Source: a virus
Length of the DNA stretch: 39,811 nt
IMG/VR virus record: IMGVR_UViG_3300028025_003046
Location: 1 to 39,811 of that record
Strand: one strand, 5' to 3'
Shown here: positions 7,955 through 14,273 of the stretch, piece by piece
Numbering within the stretch: the first letter of the stretch is position 1
Layout of the letters: each line of letters starts with the position of its first letter
Program-made: the position numbers and the translations under genes
The notes under the pieces: generated by a model
What the model was told of the DNA's origin: nothing
The model's database searches: none
Seen by the model: the letters and a program-made list of their open reading frames with translations, nothing else

Positions 7955-8367
7955 TTTTGTTGTACTCTTATATTACTGTGGATTAGTGTTAAAATACCTG
8001 AATCTGTTTTATATCTGTCTGAGAAAACAACTCTCTCAACACCAGATTGGATAAGTAATAAGGAACAATTGTCACAAGGAGCAGTTGTTACGTATACTGT
8101 TGATCCTCTTAGACTCAAGCCTTCTGCAGCAGCCTTAGATACAAGGTTTGCTTCGGCATGAATCACATAGGATAATGTTTTATTATACTCATTCTCGCAT
8201 TTATTAGGAAAGCCCTTAGGTGTACCATTAAATCCGAAACTGAGTATATTGTTATTTTTTACTGCAATTGCTCCAACTTTACGCTTCTCAGCATAGGACA
8301 TTAAAGCAATTCTTTTCGCTAGATCTAAATAGAGGGAATCATAGCGATCTGTTTTTGCATCCACCAA
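7951..8367 (-). CDS. dCMP deaminase-like protein, 138 aa
   Basis: The zinc-dependent deaminase signature is complete: HAEAN (His70, Glu72) and TTAPCDNC (Cys98, Cys101). The protein therefore should convert dCMP to dUMP, feeding dTTP synthesis. It belongs with NrdA/NrdB in the same transcript. No thymidylate synthase is seen in the window. The frame has no ATG near its 5' end. TTG 8367 (or GTG 8364) is chosen because AGAGGA lies seven bases upstream of the TTG. It overlaps the upstream gene by 43 nt. Confidence 0.88.
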   Translation of the reverse strand: MVDAKTDRYDSLYLDLAKRIALMSYAEKRKVGAIAVKNNNILSFGFNGTPKGFPNKCENEYNKTLSYVIHAEANLVSKAAAEGLSLRGSTVYVTTAPCDNCSLLLIQSGVERVVFSDRYKTDSGILTLIHSNIRVQQK

Positions 8368-8816
8368 GGAGCGTTCCTCTTTGTGTATTTCATTAAGTTT
8401 ATCTTTTCTGTTAAATAATAGTTTCTATATGATTCAACAGCACTATCTAATTGACAATGCTCAGGCATAGCTAAAGGCGGATCTTTCCACCCTAGTGCTT
8501 TAATGTCTCTTGGTGTAAAGAACAAAGAATCCCTGTGTTCTCGGATTGTTTTATGTTCTTTATTAAATCGATGTGTATACTCTTTACCTAATTCTAGCAT
8601 AAGGATATATAACCAACTATAATGAGCCACCGATTGTCTAACCCATACAGCTGAAGGATGATTCTGGTGAGTAACTTTATACGGTCCACCGTCACCACAT
8701 AAGTGATGAGCAGTAGACAATAACTGAGCTGACTCTAGAATCATCTTTACTACATGGGTATCGTAGTGACCCTTAGCACATTCTGCAGGGTCTTTGTCTA
8801 AAAAGAAGACGTTCAT
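8325..8816 (-). CDS. Conserved phage protein of unknown function, 163 aa
   Basis: The N-terminus reads MNVFFLDKDP, then HYDTHVVKMILESAQLLSTA, HPSAVWVRQS and YSWLYILMLELGKEYTHRF. I recognise this pattern as a conserved tailed-phage family without an assigned role. Several invariant-looking histidines and acidic residues (HxxxH, Glu, His, Glu) suggest an enzyme or metal-binding protein. The gene is coupled to the nucleotidyltransferase upstream by ATGA and to the deaminase downstream by a long overlap, which hints at nucleotide metabolism. Confidence 0.7.
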   Translation of the reverse strand: MNVFFLDKDPAECAKGHYDTHVVKMILESAQLLSTAHHLCGDGGPYKVTHQNHPSAVWVRQSVAHYSWLYILMLELGKEYTHRFNKEHKTIREHRDSLFFTPRDIKALGWKDPPLAMPEHCQLDSAVESYRNYYLTEKINLMKYTKRNAPWWMQKQIAMIPSI

Positions 8817-9451
8817 GCTTCGTAGATAGGAGTATAGTCTGGGTATTTAGCCTGAACTTTGGCAATATATCTTGGATCATCACCCTTCTTAACTAGATGA
8901 ACTTGGAACTGTTTACTGATATCAAACTCTAGTGTAGTTTGTAACTCAAAACCATCAAAGTCTGAATCAGGAGTCCAGTTATCACTTCTAACATAAGCTA
9001 CTTTAGATAAACTACCATGGAACTTATTTAGCATATCAATTGGCCTACAATCACATAACACGATTTGTATTGGCATAAAGCAACCCTTGATATTAAATAC
9101 ACCAAGAACACCATTATCTAAACTATCAATATAGCTAGACTCTTTTGTTACATCTTCTATCTCATAGGGTTGAAGATCTAAGGCTTGGGTTACTCTAACT
9201 TTAACACTTTCTCTAGATTCGTCAGGATATCCTTGTAGATAAATATCTAGATCTTTTGCCATTTTCCCTAGTGCCCAATCTCGTGGTGCTCCACCTAAAA
9301 CACAAGATTGTGGGTCTACTACATTAAGCATTCTTAATGCGGCATTTGCACTTACTTTTTGAGACTTAATAAGTTTGTCTTCTAACTCATCTCTTGAAGA
9401 AATATAATTTGAAACTGCTTCTTTTATTCCAGCACTCATAAGATCAATCAT
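8813..9451 (-). CDS. Nucleotidyltransferase-fold protein, 212 aa
   Basis: Residues 52-72 contain LGGAPRD, then KDLDIYL. This is the GG...RD...DxD arrangement of the polymerase-beta-type nucleotidyltransferases, close to the head domain of tRNA CCA-adding/poly(A) polymerases (catalytic Asp67, Asp69). The second half (QIVLCD, FDISKQFQVHL) fits a small beta-sheet domain. The target (RNA end, nucleotide or protein) cannot be told. ATG 9451 is chosen because AGGA lies six bases upstream and it starts just after the DNA polymerase stop. An upstream non-ATG start would overlap the polymerase gene. Confidence 0.72.
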   Translation of the reverse strand: MIDLMSAGIKEAVSNYISSRDELEDKLIKSQKVSANAALRMLNVVDPQSCVLGGAPRDWALGKMAKDLDIYLQGYPDESRESVKVRVTQALDLQPYEIEDVTKESSYIDSLDNGVLGVFNIKGCFMPIQIVLCDCRPIDMLNKFHGSLSKVAYVRSDNWTPDSDFDGFELQTTLEFDISKQFQVHLVKKGDDPRYIAKVQAKYPDYTPIYEA

Positions 9452-9462
9452 TTTATTCCTGT

Positions 9463-11340
9463 TTAGTGTACATCGTACCAATTATTACCAATTTTGGATT
9501 CACCATCCATAATATCCACACCGAATAACTTAGGACCATCTTGGAAAGCTTTCTTAGCAATCTCAGCGGCTCTTTCAGCATACTCAGTAGGAACTTCAAA
9601 TTCAATCTCATCATGATAAAAGATCAAGGGATTGAATGGTATGTTCTCCTCTTGGAGTCTAACATAGGTAAGAGCAGTAGCTGCTTTACATGTAATAGCT
9701 TCACAACTCTGTAATAAATAGTTGAGAGACTTATGGGCAGATTCACAAGGAATCTTACGGCCATCTAATGCAGGGATCCAAGGATTACCGTGGTTCTCTG
9801 TTTTGTTATAGACTGCATTAATACGTTTGATTAATGAAGCTAGTCCTGGAATACGCTTTGCAAACTCAGCCTTAATTTTATTGCCTAGTTTAGCATTACG
9901 AACACCAGTTAAAATTAAAGAAACCTTCTCACCACCAGCACCAAACAAATAAGCATAAATGAATGGCTTTGCTAGCTTACGAGAAATAGTTGGGTCTTTA
10001 ATAATTTTAGGAAAGTTTGCTTGTTCTTCAGTCATTACTGCTGTAAGCACATCAGCATTCTTTTGGTGTACATCTCCATTTAAAACTTCATTAGTATACT
10101 CATCATTCTTTAGATAATGACATAAAGCTCTAAATTGATTACCAGAAGAATCAGCGCCAATGATTGTATAGCCAGGAGTGGCAATAAATAACTTTCTAAT
10201 ATCTGCACCCCACTCGGAATCAGCGCCTGGAACATTGACAATACCGCTATGTCTAGCACGACCAGTTGGAGTAGAGATAGTAAAACAACTACCATGTAAT
10301 CGACTATTCTCATCTAAGTTCTCCATCCATCCAGACAAAATAGAATGTCTAGATCGAGTAGTATAGTATTTATCAATTAACATACCTACCTCACCTAATT
10401 TCTCAAGTGAACTAGTTGTTAGCTTTTCAGAAACTTTAATAAACTCGTTTCCTTGTTTCTTCCAGTTCCAATCATCAGGAACCCATCCGATTTTATGCAG
10501 ATAAATTTTAACCGAATCAATATTGCCTAGATCAGGTTGTACATACTCAAATCGTTGATAAGGGCCCTCTACCAGACGTACATCCCTGCCATTAGTAGCA
10601 TCAATATTAAAATATCGAGCAGTAGTGGCATCGTAGTTACCGTTCTTAATCCATCGTGGTATCTTAGGTTCTTTATCCAAGACTTTAGTTTCAACACTGA
10701 GTCTCGGCTCAATAATTGACTGAACTTCTGCCATCTGAGCTTCCATGTCAGCCAATAATTTTGTAGCAGCGTCTTTATCAAATTGCCATCCTATATATTC
10801 TGCATCAGCACAAAACTGTGCAGTTAGATGCTCGTTCTTAATAGAGGTCTTAAGATATTGTTTCTTTTCAAACATACCTTTTAGTTCTTTGTTAATGAAC
10901 TTAAAAACTCTTACGTTAATTTTTACGTCTTCTCTACACCGATGTAGCATCTCTGCTGAATATTGACTCCAGTCTTCATGCTCAACTTTAGATTGCCCAA
11001 GGTATTCACCCCATACAGCTAGAGAATGCTTTCCATTAAATCGATCATAGTCAACTACCTGAGACAATAGCATTGTATCAAATAGTTTAGTCTCTTTATT
11101 GGGAGCCCAATTGTATAGTTTTCGGAGAACAAGTAAATCATAGCCAATAATGTTATGACCAATTAAACTTGTTGCTTTCGATAGGTGTTGTAAGCCTTGT
11201 TCTAAGCTTGGATATTGAGGATCATAATCAGTAAAGATTAACTCCTCACCTGTAACAGTGTCATTTGTTACGATCATCCAGACTTTACTTACGGTGTCTA
11301 GTAGACCATCGCTTTCGATGTCAAATACTAGATTACTCAT
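9463..11340 (-). CDS. DNA polymerase, family A, T7 gp5-like, 625 aa
   Basis: The proofreading domain has FDIES (Asp7, Glu9), HNIIGYD (Asp68) and YSAEMLHRCREDV (Asp138), so the exonuclease looks active. Polymerase motif A is GADSSGNQFRAL (Asp397), motif B is RKLAKPFIYAYLFGAGGEK (Arg454, Lys458, Tyr462) and motif C is YHDEIEFE (Asp577). The Tyr462 position matches Tyr526 of T7 polymerase. The length is shorter than T7 gp5 (704 aa), mainly in the inter-motif regions, and the thioredoxin-binding loop cannot be confirmed by eye. It overlaps the upstream gene by 8 nt. Confidence 0.97.
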   Translation of the reverse strand: MSNLVFDIESDGLLDTVSKVWMIVTNDTVTGEELIFTDYDPQYPSLEQGLQHLSKATSLIGHNIIGYDLLVLRKLYNWAPNKETKLFDTMLLSQVVDYDRFNGKHSLAVWGEYLGQSKVEHEDWSQYSAEMLHRCREDVKINVRVFKFINKELKGMFEKKQYLKTSIKNEHLTAQFCADAEYIGWQFDKDAATKLLADMEAQMAEVQSIIEPRLSVETKVLDKEPKIPRWIKNGNYDATTARYFNIDATNGRDVRLVEGPYQRFEYVQPDLGNIDSVKIYLHKIGWVPDDWNWKKQGNEFIKVSEKLTTSSLEKLGEVGMLIDKYYTTRSRHSILSGWMENLDENSRLHGSCFTISTPTGRARHSGIVNVPGADSEWGADIRKLFIATPGYTIIGADSSGNQFRALCHYLKNDEYTNEVLNGDVHQKNADVLTAVMTEEQANFPKIIKDPTISRKLAKPFIYAYLFGAGGEKVSLILTGVRNAKLGNKIKAEFAKRIPGLASLIKRINAVYNKTENHGNPWIPALDGRKIPCESAHKSLNYLLQSCEAITCKAATALTYVRLQEENIPFNPLIFYHDEIEFEVPTEYAERAAEIAKKAFQDGPKLFGVDIMDGESKIGNNWYDVH

Positions 11341-11893
11341 TTAAAATTTTTTCTATGTCTTTAATTTTGATTGGTTGATTATTGTTCTTAGTATAAGCAA
11401 GTAGAAACTTTAAATACCACAATGCTTTACCTAATTCTTGTTGTTCAGCATCTTTACCACCTAAACGGTCTAGATACTTTCGTACTTGTAGTTCAACTGC
11501 AGCTTTGAAGCAAGCAGGATCTCTGAAGCTTGGTAGATACTGCATAGTCTCTAACCATTGTAAATCCATTACATAGCCTTGATAATGGCTAGGGTTAATG
11601 GCGTCTTTCTTTTGAGGATTTTCTTTTAAGTATTTCATAAGCTGATCTACTTCCCACTCATCATCATTATCTTCAATAGCCCACGTATTTAATAAGTTAC
11701 GATAGTCATTTACAGCACCAATTGTATTTAACTCCTTAGATCTGTTTTTTACAGATGTAGGCCAAACACATTTGATAGTAAAAAAGTTTTCATTTTCTTT
11801 CCATGCTTTTACGGCATTTTCAAAATCATTGAATGTTGCTACTACGCCCCTTTTGTCATCATAGGAATATACTTCATAAACTGGTATGTACAT
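11333..11893 (-). CDS. DUF3310-containing protein, T7 gp1.7-like at C-terminus, 186 aa
   Basis: The second half (from about residue 97) carries INPSHYQGY, QWLETMQYL, AAVELQVRKYLDRLGGKD and LGKALWYLKFL. This is the DUF3310 pattern found in many phages and in T7 gp1.7, which was shown to have thymidylate kinase activity. The first 95 residues are an unrelated alpha/beta region (YEVYSYDDKRGVV). A role in nucleotide supply fits its place before DNA polymerase, but the kinase activity is inferred. Confidence 0.75.
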   Translation of the reverse strand: MYIPVYEVYSYDDKRGVVATFNDFENAVKAWKENENFFTIKCVWPTSVKNRSKELNTIGAVNDYRNLLNTWAIEDNDDEWEVDQLMKYLKENPQKKDAINPSHYQGYVMDLQWLETMQYLPSFRDPACFKAAVELQVRKYLDRLGGKDAEQQELGKALWYLKFLLAYTKNNNQPIKIKDIEKILNE

Positions 11894-12056
11894 CTGAATC
11901 CTCTACTTTATATTTTTTACCTTCTGCAACTGCCTTTTCTAGCAGGTTAATAAAAGCATAGTTAATAAGATATTCTCTTGCCTCATTGTCTAGATCTATA
12001 CTAACATTAGCACTACCATCTTCATTTTCTTTAATGGTTGAAACTATAATTTGCAT
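11874..12056 (-). CDS. Small hypothetical protein, 60 aa
   Basis: ATG 12056 overlaps the stop of the preceding gene (TGATG). A TTG one codon earlier is possible but unnecessary. The product (MQIIVSTIKENEDGSANVSI...) begins with beta strands and ends in a charged helix. It overlaps the next gene by 20 nt. It resembles short phage proteins of unknown function, and no motif is assigned. Confidence 0.65.
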   Translation of the reverse strand: MQIIVSTIKENEDGSANVSIDLDNEAREYLINYAFINLLEKAVAEGKKYKVEDSDVHTSL

Positions 12057-12319
12057 CAATATACATCTCCGTTTTCTTTGATTTTAAGATCTTCATACGG
12101 TGCTGCTACTCTTCGATAAAACTCAATCTTAGCGCCTTCTAAAGCACCTACAATATCATTGATGGCTTGATAATTACCCTTGTCTGTACGATTGAAGTAA
12201 TCTCGTACAATTGAGGTAATAACAAAGTTTAATTCTCCTGGAGTAGTACATAGGTCGCCTACTTCCGCTACACTCTTTGTGTGTAAAAAATGTTTAAAGT
12301 CTTGTCTAATATATGGCAT
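12056..12319 (-). CDS. DUF6899-like phage protein, 87 aa
   Basis: The protein starts MPYIRQDFKHFL and has the family features GELNFVITSIV, a central ALEGAKIEFYRRV and the C-terminal signature YEDLKIKENGDVY. I recognise this as a small conserved phage family of unknown function, named from memory. ATG 12319 makes a TAATG junction with the gene before it. The longer upstream reading would need a non-ATG start inside that gene. Confidence 0.75.
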   Translation of the reverse strand: MPYIRQDFKHFLHTKSVAEVGDLCTTPGELNFVITSIVRDYFNRTDKGNYQAINDIVGALEGAKIEFYRRVAAPYEDLKIKENGDVY

Positions 12320-12510
12320 TAATTCTCTTCCCAAAGGCTTGCATGATAAACCCTAACTTTTAATTTTGGATAGTGAGCTTTAACATCTCTCACTTTAACT
12401 GCTACTTGTTTTAAACTAGTAAAAACGCACTCCTGAGTTGCTTTACTAATAGGGATATTATGCTCTATAGTCTCATCATCAGGATCTACGTAAGTAACAA
12501 AGAATGGCAT
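12319..12510 (-). CDS. Small hypothetical protein, 63 aa
   Basis: TAATG junctions at both ends show that it is translated with its neighbours. The sequence (MPFFVTYVDPDDETIEHNIP...) is a probable small alpha/beta protein with a basic C-terminal strand (YPKLKVRVYHASLW). No family is recognised. Confidence 0.65.
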   Translation of the reverse strand: MPFFVTYVDPDDETIEHNIPISKATQECVFTSLKQVAVKVRDVKAHYPKLKVRVYHASLWEEN

Positions 12511-12923
12511 TAATCAATATACTCCGTGATAATGGTGTCACAGGCTTTATTTACTGTAGATCTCCACTCTGTGACTAATGACTCAAAGAATGGGTGAATA
12601 GTAGAGGCATCCGCTTTAAATGCAATTACTGGTTTACGTAGTACATAAGAAGCATAGAATACTTCCATGGCAGTACCGTGTTTAGCAATTGTAGGATTAT
12701 CTAAGTTAACAAGAATCAAATCTGACTCTTGAATATCACGAAGATCTAACTCAAATATCCTTTTCATATATTTGGGTTTAAAGTCATGAACCCTACGAGT
12801 AGGATCAAGAACTTTTTGATCTGCTTGCTTAAGTAATTGAGTAGCAATATCACGCCAACCTTTTGCATCTTCAACAGAGACATGCTCCATTGGACCTGCT
12901 AAATAAATTGTTCTTTGTTTCAT
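12510..12923 (-). CDS. Nucleoside 2-deoxyribosyltransferase-like protein, 137 aa
   Basis: The N-terminal IYLAGPME motif, WRD, a DPTRR loop, DLRDIQESDLILVNL and GTAMEVFYASYVLRKPVIAF follow the nucleoside 2-deoxyribosyltransferase (DUF4406-like) Rossmann-type fold. The catalytic glutamate would lie in GTAMEV. These enzymes move deoxyribose between bases or hydrolyse nucleoside bonds, so salvage of host deoxynucleosides is likely. ATG 12923 is preferred because GAG precedes it by about seven bases and it starts one base from the previous stop. ATG 12935 is an alternative. Confidence 0.8.
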   Translation of the reverse strand: MKQRTIYLAGPMEHVSVEDAKGWRDIATQLLKQADQKVLDPTRRVHDFKPKYMKRIFELDLRDIQESDLILVNLDNPTIAKHGTAMEVFYASYVLRKPVIAFKADASTIHPFFESLVTEWRSTVNKACDTIITEYID

Positions 12924-12924
12924 T

Positions 12925-13224
12925 TTATAACTCATTTAAAATACGCATATAATTTGCTGTATACCAGAGACCACCTTGACTTTCAGGTCGTTGATGTCTT
13001 GTATAGTCTTGAATTTCAATCTTACACCATACTCTACCTTTAGGGCTTAAGTGTGGTGCATTAGGTGTAGAACAGCAATGCCATCCCGGACGATAGGCAT
13101 AACCTACAGTAGGATGAGATTCTGCTCCATAAAGAACACCTGATTGTATTTTCTGTTTCCGATTAATAAACAATGGTCCATAAGTACCATCTTTTCTTTT
13201 CTTAAAAAGTTTATATGCAATCAT
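12925..13224 (-). CDS. Conserved hypothetical protein, 99 aa
   Basis: The sequence opens YKLFKKRKDGTYGPLFINR and contains AESHPTVGYAYRPGWHCC, RVWCKIEI and RPESQGGLWY. This is a recurring family in phages and some bacteria, but its function is not known to me. Conserved Trp, His and Cys residues suggest a compact, perhaps metal-binding, domain. It starts at a TAATG junction with the gene before it. Confidence 0.75.
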   Translation of the reverse strand: MIAYKLFKKRKDGTYGPLFINRKQKIQSGVLYGAESHPTVGYAYRPGWHCCSTPNAPHLSPKGRVWCKIEIQDYTRHQRPESQGGLWYTANYMRILNEL

Positions 13225-13466
13225 TATGAATTATATGTTAACCAATCAGGTTCCATTGTTACTAGATGTTGGATTAACCCGATGTTTTCTACTACAGTAA
13301 TTTCAGAGACTTCTTTGAGAAATTCTCGTTCACTCATTGGAGTCTCAATTGTGCAGACAGTAAAGTCTTTATTGTATGAAAAGTCATCTCCAAGTTTACA
13401 TAGGAGAAGCATTTCGAATTCACTAATAGGGTCAGTGAACGTCAGTGTGTATTCAGAAGTAACCAA
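13224..13466 (-). CDS. Hypothetical protein, about 80 aa, non-ATG start
   Basis: The frame has no ATG at its 5' end. TTG 13466 is chosen because GGAG lies six bases upstream and the overlap with the membrane-protein gene is then only 14 nt. TTG 13511 would give 95 aa but lies deep inside that gene. The product (LVTSEYTLTFTDPISEFEML...) is acidic and appears to have two helix-strand units, with ETPMSEREFLKEVSEITVV in the middle. Unknown function. Confidence 0.55.
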   Translation of the reverse strand: MVTSEYTLTFTDPISEFEMLLLCKLGDDFSYNKDFTVCTIETPMSEREFLKEVSEITVVENIGLIQHLVTMEPDWLTYNS

Positions 13467-13632
13467 GAATTGCTCCGATAAAAGGTACAAAAACACCGAT
13501 AATACGGCCAATAACCCAACCTAATGGGGTATCAGCATTCATTGCTAATATAGCTATAAAGTTTGCAATCCATCCGTAGATAGAAGCTACTACAACAGCT
13601 AAACCAACTAAACCTGCAATAATATTTGCCAT
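13453..13632 (-). CDS. Small glycine-rich membrane protein, 59 aa
   Basis: ATG 13632 has a good AAAGGA site. The product starts MANIIAGLVGLAVVVASIYG and ends WVIGRIIGVFVPFIGAILGYF. It forms two hydrophobic segments (about 3-30 and 38-58) with a short MNADTP loop, typical of a two-pass membrane protein with GxxxG-like packing. A holin is conceivable, but there is no adjacent lysin and the site is a replication block, so I do not assign lysis. Confidence 0.72.
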   Translation of the reverse strand: MANIIAGLVGLAVVVASIYGWIANFIAILAMNADTPLGWVIGRIIGVFVPFIGAILGYF

Positions 13633-13644
13633 TTAATTTCCTTT

Positions 13645-13670
13645 GATAAAATAGGAGACCGAAGTCCCCT
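13645..13670 (-). terminator. UUCG-tetraloop hairpin after the SSB gene
   Basis: On the minus strand the 7-bp stem AGGGGAC/GTCTCCT (one G-T pair) closes a TTCG loop, the most stable tetraloop type. It is followed by ATTTTATC. It sits between SSB and the 59-aa membrane gene. The broken T-tract suggests partial termination or 3'-end protection of the abundant SSB message. Confidence 0.6.
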
Positions 13671-13678
13671 AAATTTAA

Positions 13679-14182
13679 TTAATAAGGATTGTCATCCTCA
13701 TCATCACCACCGTCAGCATCTGCTACACGAACGATCTCTGTCTCAGTCATTTCAAACTCATCATCAGATGCCTTTGGAATGTATTCATTGAGCTTAGTAA
13801 TTTGAACTGCCATCAACATAGATGCAATTTTACCTTCATCACCATACTCATATTGGAAAATACGAACATTACCTACTGAGCCATTACCAATGCTCATTGG
13901 GTTAATATCATTTAAACCACCATCAATAACCTTTACAGGCTGGTTAACTTCACCATCTTTCTTTTTAGACTTCTTGCGAAGAGTAACAGAATAAAATACT
14001 TTACCGTCATCATCTTCTACAGTCTTAGGCTTTAAGTTGAGTGCGACCCACTCATTCTTAACTTTCTTGTCTCGAGTTCGAATCTGAACTTCCCATGTAG
14101 GTTGCTCTTTATTAAACTTAGCATTTGGTTTCTTGGGATCAAGACGTGGGTAGAATAACTCAACATTTTTTAAAATAGCCAT
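13679..14182 (-). CDS. Single-stranded DNA-binding protein, T7 gp2.5-like, 167 aa
   Basis: The N-terminal two thirds form a basic beta-barrel-type sequence (PRLDPKKPNAKFNKE, WEVQIRTRD, VTLRKKSKKKDG). The C-terminus is a long acidic tail ending ADADGGDDEDDNPY, with a terminal aromatic residue as in gp2.5. In T7 that tail contacts the polymerase and helicase. It is the first gene after RNA polymerase and the new phage promoter, the place of early-replication genes. A TAAGGA lies about 12 bases before the start. Confidence 0.85.
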   Translation of the reverse strand: MAILKNVELFYPRLDPKKPNAKFNKEQPTWEVQIRTRDKKVKNEWVALNLKPKTVEDDDGKVFYSVTLRKKSKKKDGEVNQPVKVIDGGLNDINPMSIGNGSVGNVRIFQYEYGDEGKIASMLMAVQITKLNEYIPKASDDEFEMTETEIVRVADADGGDDEDDNPY

Positions 14183-14222
14183 AGCTTTTTAGTTCCTTAC
14201 TTTTAATTTCCAATTAATAAAA

Positions 14223-14245
14223 GGTATACATCACAAATGCATACC
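14223..14245 (-). other. 5'-leader hairpin of the SSB/replication transcript
   Basis: On the minus strand GGTATGCAT and ATGTATACC pair over nine positions (one G-T) around a TTGTG loop. The stem begins at +8 of the transcript predicted from the promoter at 14252. A TTTTATT tract follows, so it could also attenuate transcription. The same placement is seen at the fibre promoter. Confidence 0.55.
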
Positions 14246-14251
14246 ATTGTG

Positions 14252-14269
14252 CTTTAGCGTACCCTGGTA
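14252..14269 (-). promoter_or_regulatory. Phage RNA polymerase promoter, replication block
   Basis: Minus-strand TACCAGGGTACGCTAAAG spans -17 to +1, with the start predicted at the G at 14252. It matches 17 of 18 positions with the site before the tail-fibre unit. It ends in the CTAAAG core of the T3 promoter and shares C(-7), C(-5), T(-4) and A(-3) with T7. It begins five bases after the RNA polymerase stop, like the first class II promoters of T7. Confidence 0.78.
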
Positions 14270-14273
14270 AAAC

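Noticed and set aside
13453-13632. Holin
   Set aside because: Two membrane segments fit a holin, but there is no endolysin or spanin nearby and the gene is in the replication block.
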